Shown one piece after another: positions 33,433 through 42,426 of a stretch of 64,000 nt of DNA. The notes under the pieces are model-generated. The model saw only the letters and a program-made list of their open reading frames with translations. It had not been told where the DNA came from and searched no databases. Within the stretch, counting starts at the first letter, position 1, and each line of letters starts with the position of its first letter. The translations under genes were made by a program, and so were the position numbers. Source of the stretch: RGIG6165 sp045545175 (GTDB lineage Bacteria > Bacillota > Clostridia > Oscillospirales > Feifaniaceae). The DNA lies in NCBI GenBank assembly GCA_045545175.1, contig JAZQAK010000022.1:24282-88281 (forward strand), written 5' to 3'.

Positions 33433-34031
33433 CAAGGATTGCAGTTTTAGTATCGGGCGGCGGAACGAATCTTCAGGCAATTATTGATGCGCAGAAAAGC
33501 GGCATCATTAAAAACGGCGAGATAGTTGCAGTTATTTCAAATAACAGCGGTGCCTATGCTCTTGAAAGGGCAAAAAAGGCAGGAATTGACACCTATACCG
33601 TTCTTAAAAAGGAATGTGCGAGTCAGGCTGAATTTGAAGACAAACTCGTTGATATACTTGAAAAATGCGGTGTACAGTTGATTGTACTGGCAGGATTTAT
33701 GAGTATACTGAGTGAAAATTTCACCTCGAAATACGATAAGAGGATAATAAACGTTCATCCGTCGCTGATACCGTCGTTTTGCGGAAAAGGTTATTACGGA
33801 CTCAAGGTTCACGAAGCGGCACTTGAATACGGGGTAAAGGTTACGGGTGCGACGGTGCATTTTGTAAATGAAATTCCCGACGGCGGTGAAATAATACTGC
33901 AAAAGAGTGTTGCAATAAAAAAAGGTGACACACCCGAAATATTACAGAAACGTGTTATGGAGCAGGCTGAATGGAAAATACTGCCCCGTGCGGTTGAACT
34001 CGTGTCAGCAAGAATAAGAAAGGAAAAATAA
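33426..34031 (+). CDS. purN: Phosphoribosylglycinamide formyltransferase
   Basis: A 201-residue folate-dependent GAR transformylase: VSGGGTNLQAIIDA (phosphoribosyl site), INVHPSLIPSFCGKGYYGLKVHEAAL with the catalytic Asn-His, and GATVHFVNEIPDGGEIILQ. Uses 10-formyl-THF, the one-carbon pool whose shortage the ZTP riboswitch reports. Starts inside the end of purM. Confidence 0.96.
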   Translation: MLTRIAVLVSGGGTNLQAIIDAQKSGIIKNGEIVAVISNNSGAYALERAKKAGIDTYTVLKKECASQAEFEDKLVDILEKCGVQLIVLAGFMSILSENFTSKYDKRIINVHPSLIPSFCGKGYYGLKVHEAALEYGVKVTGATVHFVNEIPDGGEIILQKSVAIKKGDTPEILQKRVMEQAEWKILPRAVELVSARIRKEK

Positions 34032-34032
34032 T

Positions 34033-34740
34033 ATGTGTATAAGCGTTGAAAAGGCTTTGACGGGAAATGCTTATCCCGGCAGAGGTATAATGGTAGGTCT
34101 TACTCCCGACGGTAAAAATGCCGTTGCGGCATATTTTATAATGGGCAGAAGCGTAAACAGTCGTAACAGGGTGTTTGCAAAGAGAGAAAACGGGGACCTT
34201 TACACAAAGGCATTTGATGAAAGTCTTTTGTCAGACCCCTCACTCATAATCTACAATGCGGTAAGAAATATCGGTGATACGGTTGTGGTTACCAACGGGG
34301 ACCAGACGGATACGATTTACGATTTTCTCGTAAAGGGCGCATCTTTTGAAGAAGCACTTCTTACAAGAGAGTTTGAGCCTGATGCACCGAATTTCACTCC
34401 CAGAATTTCTGCAATGCTGACCTTTGATGGTGCTTACAAATACAAGATGAGTATTCTGAAGAATAACGACGGAAAGGGTACCGATTGCAACAGATTTACT
34501 TATGACTATGCACCCGTAGCAGGTCTTGCACATTTTATCCATACGTATCAGTGTGACGGTGATCCGCTTCCCTCATTTGAAGGCGAACCCGAAAAGGTGC
34601 AGACGGTTAACTGCATAGACGAATTTACAGATAAACTGTGGAACGTTCTTGATGATGAAAACAAAATATCTCTCTGCGTAAGATACATAAATCTTGAAAG
34701 CAAAGAGGTAGCGGAAAGAATTATAAATAAGAATAAGTGA
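34033..34740 (+). CDS. IMP cyclohydrolase, PurO-type stand-alone enzyme
   Basis: A 235-residue protein of the IMP cyclohydrolase family first known from archaeal PurO (PF07826), closing FAICAR to IMP. N-terminal stretch GNAYPGRGIMVGLTPDGKNAVAAYFIMGRSVNSRNRVF is the clearest match. It replaces the N-terminal domain of bacterial PurH; the partner AICAR transformylase is the next gene. It begins two bases after purN and ends just before the next start, so it is inside the operon. Confidence 0.9.
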   Translation: MCISVEKALTGNAYPGRGIMVGLTPDGKNAVAAYFIMGRSVNSRNRVFAKRENGDLYTKAFDESLLSDPSLIIYNAVRNIGDTVVVTNGDQTDTIYDFLVKGASFEEALLTREFEPDAPNFTPRISAMLTFDGAYKYKMSILKNNDGKGTDCNRFTYDYAPVAGLAHFIHTYQCDGDPLPSFEGEPEKVQTVNCIDEFTDKLWNVLDDENKISLCVRYINLESKEVAERIINKNK

Positions 34741-34748
34741 GGATTAAA

Positions 34749-35927
34749 ATGAAGGAATTTGAACTTAAGTACGGTTGTAATCCCAATCAGAAGCCCTCAA
34801 GAATATATATGGAAAACGGTAACGACCTTCCTATTGAAATTCTTTGCGGCAGACCGGGATACATAAATTTTCTTGATGCATTCAATTCATGGCAGCTTGT
34901 AAAAGAACTTAAAGAGGCACTTGGTATGCCCTGTGCAACTTCTTTCAAGCACGTAAGTCCGACGTCTGCGGCAGTTGGCACAAAAATGTCGGATGACCTT
35001 AAAAAAGCCTGCTTTGTTGATGATATTGAAGGTCTTGACGAATCACCGCTTGCATGTGCTTATGCAAGAGCGAGGGGTACGGACAGAATGTCCTCCTTTG
35101 GTGACTGGATAGCACTTTCCGACGTATGTGACGTTACGACGGCAATGCTTATAAAGAGGGAAGTGTCCGACGGTGTTATTGCACCCGGATATGAACCCGA
35201 GGCACTTGAAATACTCAAGTCCAAGAAAAAGGGCAATTATAACATAATTAAAATTGATGAAAATTACGTTCCCGAAGAAAAGGAATGTAAGCAGGTTTTC
35301 GGTATTACGTTTGAACAGGGCAGAAACAATTTCAAGATTGATGAATCTCTGCTTGAAACTATTGTTACCGACAACAAAACTCTCACGGAAGATGCTAAGA
35401 GAGACCTTATAATTTCACTTATTACGCTCAAATATACACAGTCAAACTCCGTTTGCTATGCGTATGACGGTCAGGCTATCGGTGTCGGTGCAGGTCAGCA
35501 GTCGAGAATTCACTGCACACGCCTTGCAGGACAGAAGGCAGATAACTGGCATCTTCGCAAGCATCCCAAAGTGCTTGGCTTACCGTTTAAGGCAGAACTT
35601 GGCAGACCCGACAGGGATAACTGCATTGACGTATACATCTCGGATGACAGTGAGGACGTTCTTGCAAATTGGCAGAACTACTTTACAGAGTGTCCCGAAG
35701 AACTCACAAAGCAGGAAAAGAGAGAGTATCTTGACAAGATAACGGGTGTTTCACTTGGCTCGGACGCTTTCTTCCCGTTTGGTGACAATATCGAGCGTGC
35801 AAGAAAGAGCGGTGTTACTTACATAGCACAGCCCGGCGGCTCAGTCCGTGATGACCAGGTTATCGAAACCTGCAACAAGTTTGGTATGGCAATGGCATTC
35901 ACCGGAATGAGACTTTTCCATCATTAA
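34749..35927 (+). CDS. Stand-alone AICAR formyltransferase (PurH C-domain type)
   Basis: A 392-residue phosphoribosylaminoimidazolecarboxamide formyltransferase. It corresponds to the AICARFT half of PurH: SFKHVSPTSAAVG, RMSSFGDWIALSD, GVIAPGYEPEALEIL, SNSVCYAYDGQAIGVGAGQQSRIHCTRLA and SLGSDAFFPFGDNIERA (formyl-site His-Lys pair in FKHVSP). Start at 34749 behind GAGG. Its substrate AICAR (ZMP) is the ligand of the riboswitch at the head of the operon, making a closed feedback circuit. Confidence 0.94.
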   Translation: MKEFELKYGCNPNQKPSRIYMENGNDLPIEILCGRPGYINFLDAFNSWQLVKELKEALGMPCATSFKHVSPTSAAVGTKMSDDLKKACFVDDIEGLDESPLACAYARARGTDRMSSFGDWIALSDVCDVTTAMLIKREVSDGVIAPGYEPEALEILKSKKKGNYNIIKIDENYVPEEKECKQVFGITFEQGRNNFKIDESLLETIVTDNKTLTEDAKRDLIISLITLKYTQSNSVCYAYDGQAIGVGAGQQSRIHCTRLAGQKADNWHLRKHPKVLGLPFKAELGRPDRDNCIDVYISDDSEDVLANWQNYFTECPEELTKQEKREYLDKITGVSLGSDAFFPFGDNIERARKSGVTYIAQPGGSVRDDQVIETCNKFGMAMAFTGMRLFHH

Positions 35928-35937
35928 GGAGAAAGAT

Positions 35938-37206
35938 ATGAAACTTATTGTAGTCGGCGGTGGCGGCCGTGAACATGCTATAATTAAAAAGTTAAAAGAA
36001 AACAAATCGGTAGAAAAGATATATGCACTTCCCGGAAACGGCGGTATTGCTCAGGATGCTGAGTGTGTGAATATCGGTGCTAAGGATATTGATGCAATTG
36101 TAAAATTTGCAAAAGACAACAGTATTGATTTTGCAGTTGTGGCACCCGATGATCCGCTGGTACTCGGTTGTGTTGATGCACTTGAAAAAGAGGGTATCAA
36201 ATGCTTCGGTCCCCATGCAAATGCGGCAATTATCGAGGGAAGCAAGGCTTTCTCGAAAGACCTTATGGCAAAATACAACATTCCTACTGCAAAGTATAAA
36301 ACCTTTACAGATATGGATGAAGCTCTTGCTTATATTGATGAAGCACCCGTGCCTACTGTTGTCAAGGCTGACGGTCTTGCACTCGGTAAAGGCGTTGTAA
36401 TTGCAATGACAAGAGAAGAAGCGAAAGATGCTGTAAAGTCCATGATGCAGGACAAGGTGTTCGGCGAAAGCGGAAGCAAGGTTGTTGTTGAAGAGTTTCT
36501 TACCGGTCCCGAAGTATCGGTGCTTGCCTTTACAGACGGTAAGACTGTAAAGCCTATGGTTTCATCTATGGACCATAAGCGTGCACTTGATAATGACGAA
36601 GGTCTCAATACCGGCGGTATGGGCACCGTTGCTCCAAACCCCTATTATACAAAGGATGTTGCAGAGATTTGTATGAAGGATATCTTCCTTCCCACAATCA
36701 ATGCGATGAATTCTGAGGGAAGAACATTCAAGGGCTGTCTGTATTTCGGACTTATGATTACGGAAAACGGCCCCAAGGTTATTGAATACAACTGCCGTTT
36801 CGGTGATCCCGAAACACAGGTTGTTCTTCCTCTTATGAAAAGTGACCTTCTCACAGTTATGATGGCGTGCCGTGAAGGAACGCTTGATAAGTGTGAAGTG
36901 GAATTTGAAGATGCAAATGCAGTCTGCGTTGTAATGGCATCAAAGGGCTATCCGCAGAAATATGACTCGGGCTTTGAAATAACGACAGATGACGATTTAA
37001 AAGCGGAAGTATATTATGCAGGTGCAAAGTGTGAAGGTGATAAGCTTGTCACCGCTGGAGGACGTGTTCTCGGCGTAGTATCAAAGGGAAACACGCTTGA
37101 AGAGGCGATAAAGTCGGCTTATGCCCAGTCAGAAAAAGTACATTTTGATAATTCATACAAGAGAAGCGATATAGGTGCACGTGCACTTAAGGCTCTCGGT
37201 AGGTGA
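35938..37206 (+). CDS. purD: Phosphoribosylamine-glycine ligase
   Basis: A 422-residue ATP-grasp enzyme joining glycine to phosphoribosylamine. N-terminal VVGGGGREHAI, ATP-grasp TVVKADGLALGKGVVIA, GPEVSVLAF, NTGGMGTVAPNP and EYNCRFGDPETQVVLP. RBS AAGGAGA. The frame and length are normal. Confidence 0.97.
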   Translation: MKLIVVGGGGREHAIIKKLKENKSVEKIYALPGNGGIAQDAECVNIGAKDIDAIVKFAKDNSIDFAVVAPDDPLVLGCVDALEKEGIKCFGPHANAAIIEGSKAFSKDLMAKYNIPTAKYKTFTDMDEALAYIDEAPVPTVVKADGLALGKGVVIAMTREEAKDAVKSMMQDKVFGESGSKVVVEEFLTGPEVSVLAFTDGKTVKPMVSSMDHKRALDNDEGLNTGGMGTVAPNPYYTKDVAEICMKDIFLPTINAMNSEGRTFKGCLYFGLMITENGPKVIEYNCRFGDPETQVVLPLMKSDLLTVMMACREGTLDKCEVEFEDANAVCVVMASKGYPQKYDSGFEITTDDDLKAEVYYAGAKCEGDKLVTAGGRVLGVVSKGNTLEEAIKSAYAQSEKVHFDNSYKRSDIGARALKALGR

Positions 37207-37215
37207 GGTGTGAAT

Positions 37216-40200
37216 ATGGTATACAGAATTTATGTTGAAAAGAAAAAAGAGTTTGCTACCGAGGCGGAAGCACTCAAAAAAGATGCAATAACGCTTCTTG
37301 GCATACAGGCTCTTGAAAATGTTAGAATAGTCAACAGATACGACGTTGAAAACATCGACAAAGAACTCTTTGAATATTCGATAGGTACGGTTTTCTCGGA
37401 ACCGCAGGTAGATAATACGTACGATGAACTCGTGGCTGAAGGCAATGTGTTTGCGGTAGAATTTCTGCCCGGTCAGTTTGACCAGAGGGCTGACTCTGCG
37501 GCACAGTGTATCCAGCTTATCGCACAGGTTGACAGACCTGACGTAAGAACGGCAAAAGTGTACGTTCTTGAGGGTGAATTGTCAGAAAATGACGTTGAAA
37601 CTATCAAGAAATACGTTATAAACCCCGTTGAAAGCAGAGAAGCAAAGCTTGAAAAGCCCGAAACACTCAAAATGAAGTACGAAATTCCTACTGAGGTTGA
37701 GGTGCTTGACGGTTTCTGCAAGCTTGACAAGCAGGGTCTTTCCGATTTCGTAAAGAATTACGGTCTTGCCATGGATGATGACGATATAGCATTCTGTCAG
37801 AACTATTTCAAGAGTGAAGACCGTGATCCTACCATAACGGAAATTCGTATGATAGATACTTACTGGTCGGACCATTGCCGTCATACGACGTTCCTTACTA
37901 CAATAGATAACGTAAGCTTTGAAGATGCTGACCTGCAGAAAGCGTATGATCGATATCTTGCGGCAAGAAAAGAACTCGGCAGAACGAAGCCGATAAATCT
38001 TATGGACATTGCAACTCTTGCAACAAGGCTTTTAAAGACGCAGGGCAAACTTCCCAGACTCGATGAGAGTGAGGAAATAAATGCCTGCACGGTTAAGATA
38101 AAGGTAAACGTTGAGGGTAAGGAAGAAGACTGGTTACTTCTCTTTAAGAACGAAACGCACAATCATCCTACTGAGATTGAACCTTTCGGCGGTGCGGCAA
38201 CCTGTATCGGCGGTGCAATCCGTGACCCGCTTTCAGGAAGAAGCTACGTATACGCTGCAATGCGTGTAACGGGTGCGGCAGACCCGCTTAAACCCGTAAG
38301 CGAAACACTCAAGGGCAAACTTCCGCAGAGAAAGATAGTAACTACTGCAGCGGCAGGCTATTCTTCTTACGGTAACCAGATAGGTCTTGCAACTGGTCAG
38401 GTAGATGAACTCTATCACGACGGTTACGTTGCAAAACGTCTTGAAATCGGTGCAGTTATCGGTGCGGCACCTGCTGAAAACGTAAGACGTGAATGTCCGC
38501 TTCCGGGTGATATAGTAATTCTCCTCGGCGGCAGAACGGGCAGAGACGGTTGCGGCGGTGCAACGGGCTCATCAAAATCACATACGCTTTCGTCACTTGA
38601 AAGCTGCGGTGCAGAAGTTCAGAAGGGTAACGCTCCCGAAGAGAGAAAACTTCAGCGTCTGTTTAGAAATAAAGAGGCTACGCTTCTTATCAAGCGTTGT
38701 AACGACTTCGGTGCAGGCGGTGTATCCGTTGCAATAGGTGAACTTGCAGACGGTCTTGAAATTGACCTTAATGCAGTACCCAAGAAGTATGAAGGTCTTG
38801 ACGGTACGGAACTTGCAATAAGCGAAAGCCAGGAGAGAATGGCAGTCGTCGTTGCGGCAGAAGATGCAAAGAGATTTATGGAACTTGCAGATTCAGAAAA
38901 CCTTGAAGCAACCGTTGTTGCCAAGGTTACAGAGTCACCCAGACTCGTTATGAACTGGAATGGCAAGAACATAGTAGACCTTTCAAGAGAGTTTTTAAAT
39001 TCAAACGGTGCAGAAAAGCATATTGATGCAACGCCCGTCGGTGCACAGAATTATAACAAGACAGGCTTTACAAACTTTACGGGGGATTATAAGGCACTTG
39101 CTGATGACCTCAACGTATGTTCAAAGCGCGGTCTTTCGGAGAGATTTGACTCGACTATCGGTGCAAATACCGTGCTTATGCCTTTCGGTGGTAAGTATCA
39201 GCAGACGCCTATTCAGGCTATGGTACACAAAGTGTCGGTTGAAAAATCACATACTGATACCTGCTCGTTTATGGCGTGGGGATACAATCCCTTCATAATG
39301 GAAAAGAATCAGTATCACGGTGCATATCTTGCGGTTGTTGAATCCGTTTCAAAGCTTATTGCCGCAGGTGCAGATTACAATGACGTGTATCTGACCTTCC
39401 AGGAATATTTTGAAAGACCGGGTAAGGATTCAAAACGTTGGGGCAAACCCCTCGCAGCACTTCTCGGTGCATTTGACGCACAGCTTGATTTCGGCATTGC
39501 ATCTATTGGCGGTAAGGACTCGATGAGCGGTACTTTCGAGAATATCGACGTTCCGCCCACACTCGTATCCTTTGCGGTTACGACGGGTAAGAGCGGTGAA
39601 GTTATCTCACCCGAATTCAAAGCAGGCGGTCACAAGGTTGTAATGCTTACACCTGCACACAAGGAAAACGGTCTTCCCGAAGCACAGTCGCAGATTGAAG
39701 TTTACAATAAAGTTACTTCGCTTATGAGAGCAGGCAAGGTATATGCTGCTTATACACCCACCTACGGCGGTGTTGCAGAGGCTGTGCTCAAGATGGCACT
39801 CGGTAACAGAATCGGCTTCGTGTATGACGGTAATCTTGAACTTGACGATATATTCGGTTATGCATACGGCTCATTCATTCTTGAAGTTGCCGATGATGTA
39901 GATTGCGGACAGCTTCTCGGCTTCACAACGGATGAGCAGAATATCGCTTATCGTGAAGAAAGCGTTTCACTCTGCGAACTTCAGAAGATTTATGAAGAAA
40001 AGCTTGAAAGTGTATATTCAACAAATTCAAAGCAGGGTACCGAAACGGTAGAAAAATTTGCTTATGAAGCAAAGAACTATCCGTCACCTGCAATCAAGGT
40101 TGCAAAACCGAGAGTTCTTATTCCGGTATTCCCGGGTACTAACTGCGAATTTGATACTGCAAAAGCAGTTATGACGGCAGGCGGTGAACCTGATATATTC

Positions 40201-40902
40201 GTCATCAATAACCTCTCAGCTTCAAAGGTTGCAGAGTCTGTAAATGAATTTGCAAAGAGAATAGAAAAGTCACAGGTAATCTTCGTGCCCGGCGGCTTCT
40301 CAGGCGGTGACGAGCCGGACGGTTCAGGTAAATTCATCACGGCATTCTTCAGAAACGGTGCCGTAAAGCAGGCAACAAACGAACTTCTCAAGAACAGAGA
40401 CGGTCTTATGTGCGGTATCTGTAACGGCTTCCAGGCTATAATCAAGCTCGGTCTTGTGCCCTACGGTGAGATTGTTGACACGGATGAAAATGATCCGACG
40501 CTTACGTTCAACACAATTCGCAGACACCAGTCGAGAATTGTTGACACGGTTGTTTCTTCAAATAAGTCACCTTGGCTTGCTCTTACAAAGCCCGGTGAGG
40601 TATATTCAGTTCCGATTTCACACGGTGAGGGACGCTTTATTGCATCACCCGAGCTTGTAAAGAAGCTTGCTGAAAACGGACAGATTGCTACGCAGTACGT
40701 TGACCTTTCGGGCAACCCGACAAGCGATATACTCTTCAACCCCAACGACAGTGTATACGCTATCGAAGGTATCACTTCACCCGATGGCCGTGTACTCGGC
40801 AAGATGGGCCACAGTGAACGTATTGGCAAAGACCTTTACAAGAACGTTGAAGGTAATTACAATATGGGTCTCTTTGAAGCGGCAGTTAAATACTTCAAAT
40901 AA
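37216..40902 (+). CDS. purL: Phosphoribosylformylglycinamidine synthase, single-chain
   Basis: A 1228-residue FGAM synthetase carrying synthetase and glutaminase in one chain. The middle has HCRHTTFLTTID, NETHNHPTEIEPFGGAATCIGG and GGRTGRDGCGGATGSSK; the C-terminal class I glutaminase has PVFPGTNCEFDTAKA, CGICNGFQAIIKLG with the catalytic Cys near residue 1069, and PISHGEGRF. No separate purQ or purS is needed. I start at ATG 37216 rather than GTG 37210 because GAGG then has a seven-base spacing. Last gene of the operon; terminator follows. Confidence 0.96.
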   Translation: MVYRIYVEKKKEFATEAEALKKDAITLLGIQALENVRIVNRYDVENIDKELFEYSIGTVFSEPQVDNTYDELVAEGNVFAVEFLPGQFDQRADSAAQCIQLIAQVDRPDVRTAKVYVLEGELSENDVETIKKYVINPVESREAKLEKPETLKMKYEIPTEVEVLDGFCKLDKQGLSDFVKNYGLAMDDDDIAFCQNYFKSEDRDPTITEIRMIDTYWSDHCRHTTFLTTIDNVSFEDADLQKAYDRYLAARKELGRTKPINLMDIATLATRLLKTQGKLPRLDESEEINACTVKIKVNVEGKEEDWLLLFKNETHNHPTEIEPFGGAATCIGGAIRDPLSGRSYVYAAMRVTGAADPLKPVSETLKGKLPQRKIVTTAAAGYSSYGNQIGLATGQVDELYHDGYVAKRLEIGAVIGAAPAENVRRECPLPGDIVILLGGRTGRDGCGGATGSSKSHTLSSLESCGAEVQKGNAPEERKLQRLFRNKEATLLIKRCNDFGAGGVSVAIGELADGLEIDLNAVPKKYEGLDGTELAISESQERMAVVVAAEDAKRFMELADSENLEATVVAKVTESPRLVMNWNGKNIVDLSREFLNSNGAEKHIDATPVGAQNYNKTGFTNFTGDYKALADDLNVCSKRGLSERFDSTIGANTVLMPFGGKYQQTPIQAMVHKVSVEKSHTDTCSFMAWGYNPFIMEKNQYHGAYLAVVESVSKLIAAGADYNDVYLTFQEYFERPGKDSKRWGKPLAALLGAFDAQLDFGIASIGGKDSMSGTFENIDVPPTLVSFAVTTGKSGEVISPEFKAGGHKVVMLTPAHKENGLPEAQSQIEVYNKVTSLMRAGKVYAAYTPTYGGVAEAVLKMALGNRIGFVYDGNLELDDIFGYAYGSFILEVADDVDCGQLLGFTTDEQNIAYREESVSLCELQKIYEEKLESVYSTNSKQGTETVEKFAYEAKNYPSPAIKVAKPRVLIPVFPGTNCEFDTAKAVMTAGGEPDIFVINNLSASKVAESVNEFAKRIEKSQVIFVPGGFSGGDEPDGSGKFITAFFRNGAVKQATNELLKNRDGLMCGICNGFQAIIKLGLVPYGEIVDTDENDPTLTFNTIRRHQSRIVDTVVSSNKSPWLALTKPGEVYSVPISHGEGRFIASPELVKKLAENGQIATQYVDLSGNPTSDILFNPNDSVYAIEGITSPDGRVLGKMGHSERIGKDLYKNVEGNYNMGLFEAAVKYFK

Positions 40903-40904
40903 AC

Positions 40905-40938
40905 AAAAAAACATCGGAGGAAACTCCGATGTTTTTTA
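40905..40938. terminator. Bidirectional terminator after purL
   Basis: ACATCGGAG pairs with CTCCGATGT around GAAA, flanked by A and T runs; its right edge includes the stop codon of the convergent acyltransferase gene (40936-40938). Confidence 0.9.
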
Positions 40939-41877
40939 TATTGTCTTTTTTAAAATGGGGATTTTTTTGAGAATATACGAAATACCAAGTGATATTGCAA
41001 AAGTCACAACTGCGTTTGCAAGGACGTACACGAAGCCTTTTTGCATAAATGAGAAAAGCGGTTGAGAAATATAGTTTAATATAAGAATATGAAGTATATA
41101 TATCCCGAGTGTGTACGGTGCAAGCACAGATACCTTTTGTATGAATTTATTGCTTGCAGTTTGTACGACTGCAAAAATCATTACAGCCGATGCCGTAACT
41201 GCAGGTGAATAAAAACTTATCGCAATATCCGATTTTGTAAACAGTGTGGCAAAAAAGGAAGCGACAACACCGATAAGACCGATTGTTATTGAAATAAACC
41301 TCTCTTTTTTTGAAAACGGAAACTTTTTAAAGTAACCACCCAGCAAATAACAGAATATAAAGCCTGTTTGAGCCCAAATTTTCGTTTTCTGTAGGATTTC
41401 ATCAAGCAAAGGGAAACGTGTCGTCATAAGCATAACGTTTACGATACAGCCTGAAATAAAGAGCAGGACAAGCATATATCTGTAAGCCTGCCTGTCAGCA
41501 TTTTTGCAAAATACCGAGAGCATAGGGGTTATAAGATATAAAGCAATAGCCGTATATAAATACCAGAAATGTACGGGGCCGAGCAAAAGTTCTTTTACAA
41601 AGTTTTCGGGACGGGAAATTACACAGTAGACCGTCGACCAGCCGAGCAAAATAAGAAACAAACGAAGTGCTTTTGATAGTATGTTTTTCACGGGATAGTC
41701 TTTATCAAGCATACAGTAACCGCTTATCATAAAGAATACGGGCACGGAAAAACGTGTAATTGCATTTACAAACGCAAAGGGAAGCACATCGGCATACGAT
41801 GCGGCGTGAATGAACACGACGCCAAGTGCTGCGATTACACGCAAGGCGTCTATTTGTAAATTCCTTTCGGCAGACAT
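40936..41877 (-). CDS. Membrane acyltransferase, family 3 (OatA/WecH-like)
   Basis: A 313-residue protein with about ten membrane helices and the acyltransferase-3 opening RNLQIDALRVIAALGVVFIHAAS, in which the His is catalytic; FFMISGYCMLDKDYP follows. Such enzymes O-acetylate or acylate cell-surface sugars. There is no extracellular SGNH domain. Start set at 41877, after AGAGGTGAC; an in-frame upstream extension would run into the tRNA terminator. No neighbouring sugar genes point to a substrate. Confidence 0.88.
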   Translation of the reverse strand: MSAERNLQIDALRVIAALGVVFIHAASYADVLPFAFVNAITRFSVPVFFMISGYCMLDKDYPVKNILSKALRLFLILLGWSTVYCVISRPENFVKELLLGPVHFWYLYTAIALYLITPMLSVFCKNADRQAYRYMLVLLFISGCIVNVMLMTTRFPLLDEILQKTKIWAQTGFIFCYLLGGYFKKFPFSKKERFISITIGLIGVVASFFATLFTKSDIAISFYSPAVTASAVMIFAVVQTASNKFIQKVSVLAPYTLGIYILHILILNYISQPLFSFMQKGFVYVLANAVVTFAISLGISYILKKIPILKKTI

Positions 41878-41904
41878 ATTTGTCACCTCTTTCTCTGGCA
41901 TAAT

Positions 41905-41932
41905 AAAAAGCACTTCGGGTGAAGTGCTTTTT
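41905..41932 (-). terminator. Terminator of tRNA-Ser(GCU)
   Basis: AAAAAGCACTTC pairs with GAAGTGCTTTTT (12 bp, loop GGGT), starting four bases beyond the tRNA CCA end on the minus strand. Confidence 0.9.
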
Positions 41933-41936
41933 ATTA

Positions 41937-42029
41937 TGGCGGAGAAGACGAGATTCGAACTCGTGCGCCGGTTTCCCGACCTACACCCTTAGCAGGGGCG
42001 CCTCTTCGGCCATACTTGAGTACTTCTCC
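41937..42029 (-). tRNA. tRNA-Ser (anticodon GCU), CCA encoded
   Basis: Minus strand, 93 bases. Acceptor GGAGAAG pairs with CTTCTCC, discriminator G, encoded CCA. Anticodon loop CTGCTAA gives GCT. The long variable arm (GTAGGTCGGGAAACCGGCGC region) marks a class II serine tRNA; T loop GTTCGAATC intact. Confidence 0.97.
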
Positions 42030-42200
42030 ACGACCGAATTACAATAGTAATTATAAAATTGCACAGTCAATAGACTGCCATATTATTTTATAGTAATATT
42101 GCCGTTATGTCAAGACCAAAATGAAAATTATTGTACCCTTACTGCATTTTGTAACGGGGACGGCGGGTGGGGAATAGTATGTCTTGTAAGGGGGATTTGT

Positions 42201-42422
42201 ATGAATCTCAGTGATATAAACGTGGGTGAGAAAGTGACGGTGTGTGAACTTAAGGCAAGTGACAGTATGCGACGCCGTCTGCTTGATATAGGGCTTGTTG
42301 AAAATACGACTGTCGAGTGTGTGGGCAGAAGCCCTCTCGGTGACCCGTCGGCATTTCTTATCAGAGGTGCGGTGATTGCACTTCGGTCGGAAGACTGTAA
42401 AAATATTCTTGTTAAGAGGTGA
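42201..42422 (+). CDS. feoA: Ferrous iron transport accessory protein FeoA
   Basis: A 73-residue SH3-like FeoA: DINVGEKVTVCELKASDSMRRRLLDIGL and the closing GAVIALRSEDCKNILV. It assists FeoB in Fe(II) uptake at the cytoplasmic side. The start at 42201 follows AAGGGGGA. FeoB begins five bases after its stop. The 170-base gap upstream shows AT-rich promoter-like sequence but no Fur box that I could support. Confidence 0.93.
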   Translation: MNLSDINVGEKVTVCELKASDSMRRRLLDIGLVENTTVECVGRSPLGDPSAFLIRGAVIALRSEDCKNILVKR

Positions 42423-42426
42423 TGGG

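Noticed and set aside
42030..42200. Fur or DtxR box upstream of feoAB
   Set aside because: AT-rich sequence with short repeats was examined, but none matches a known iron-box consensus well enough.
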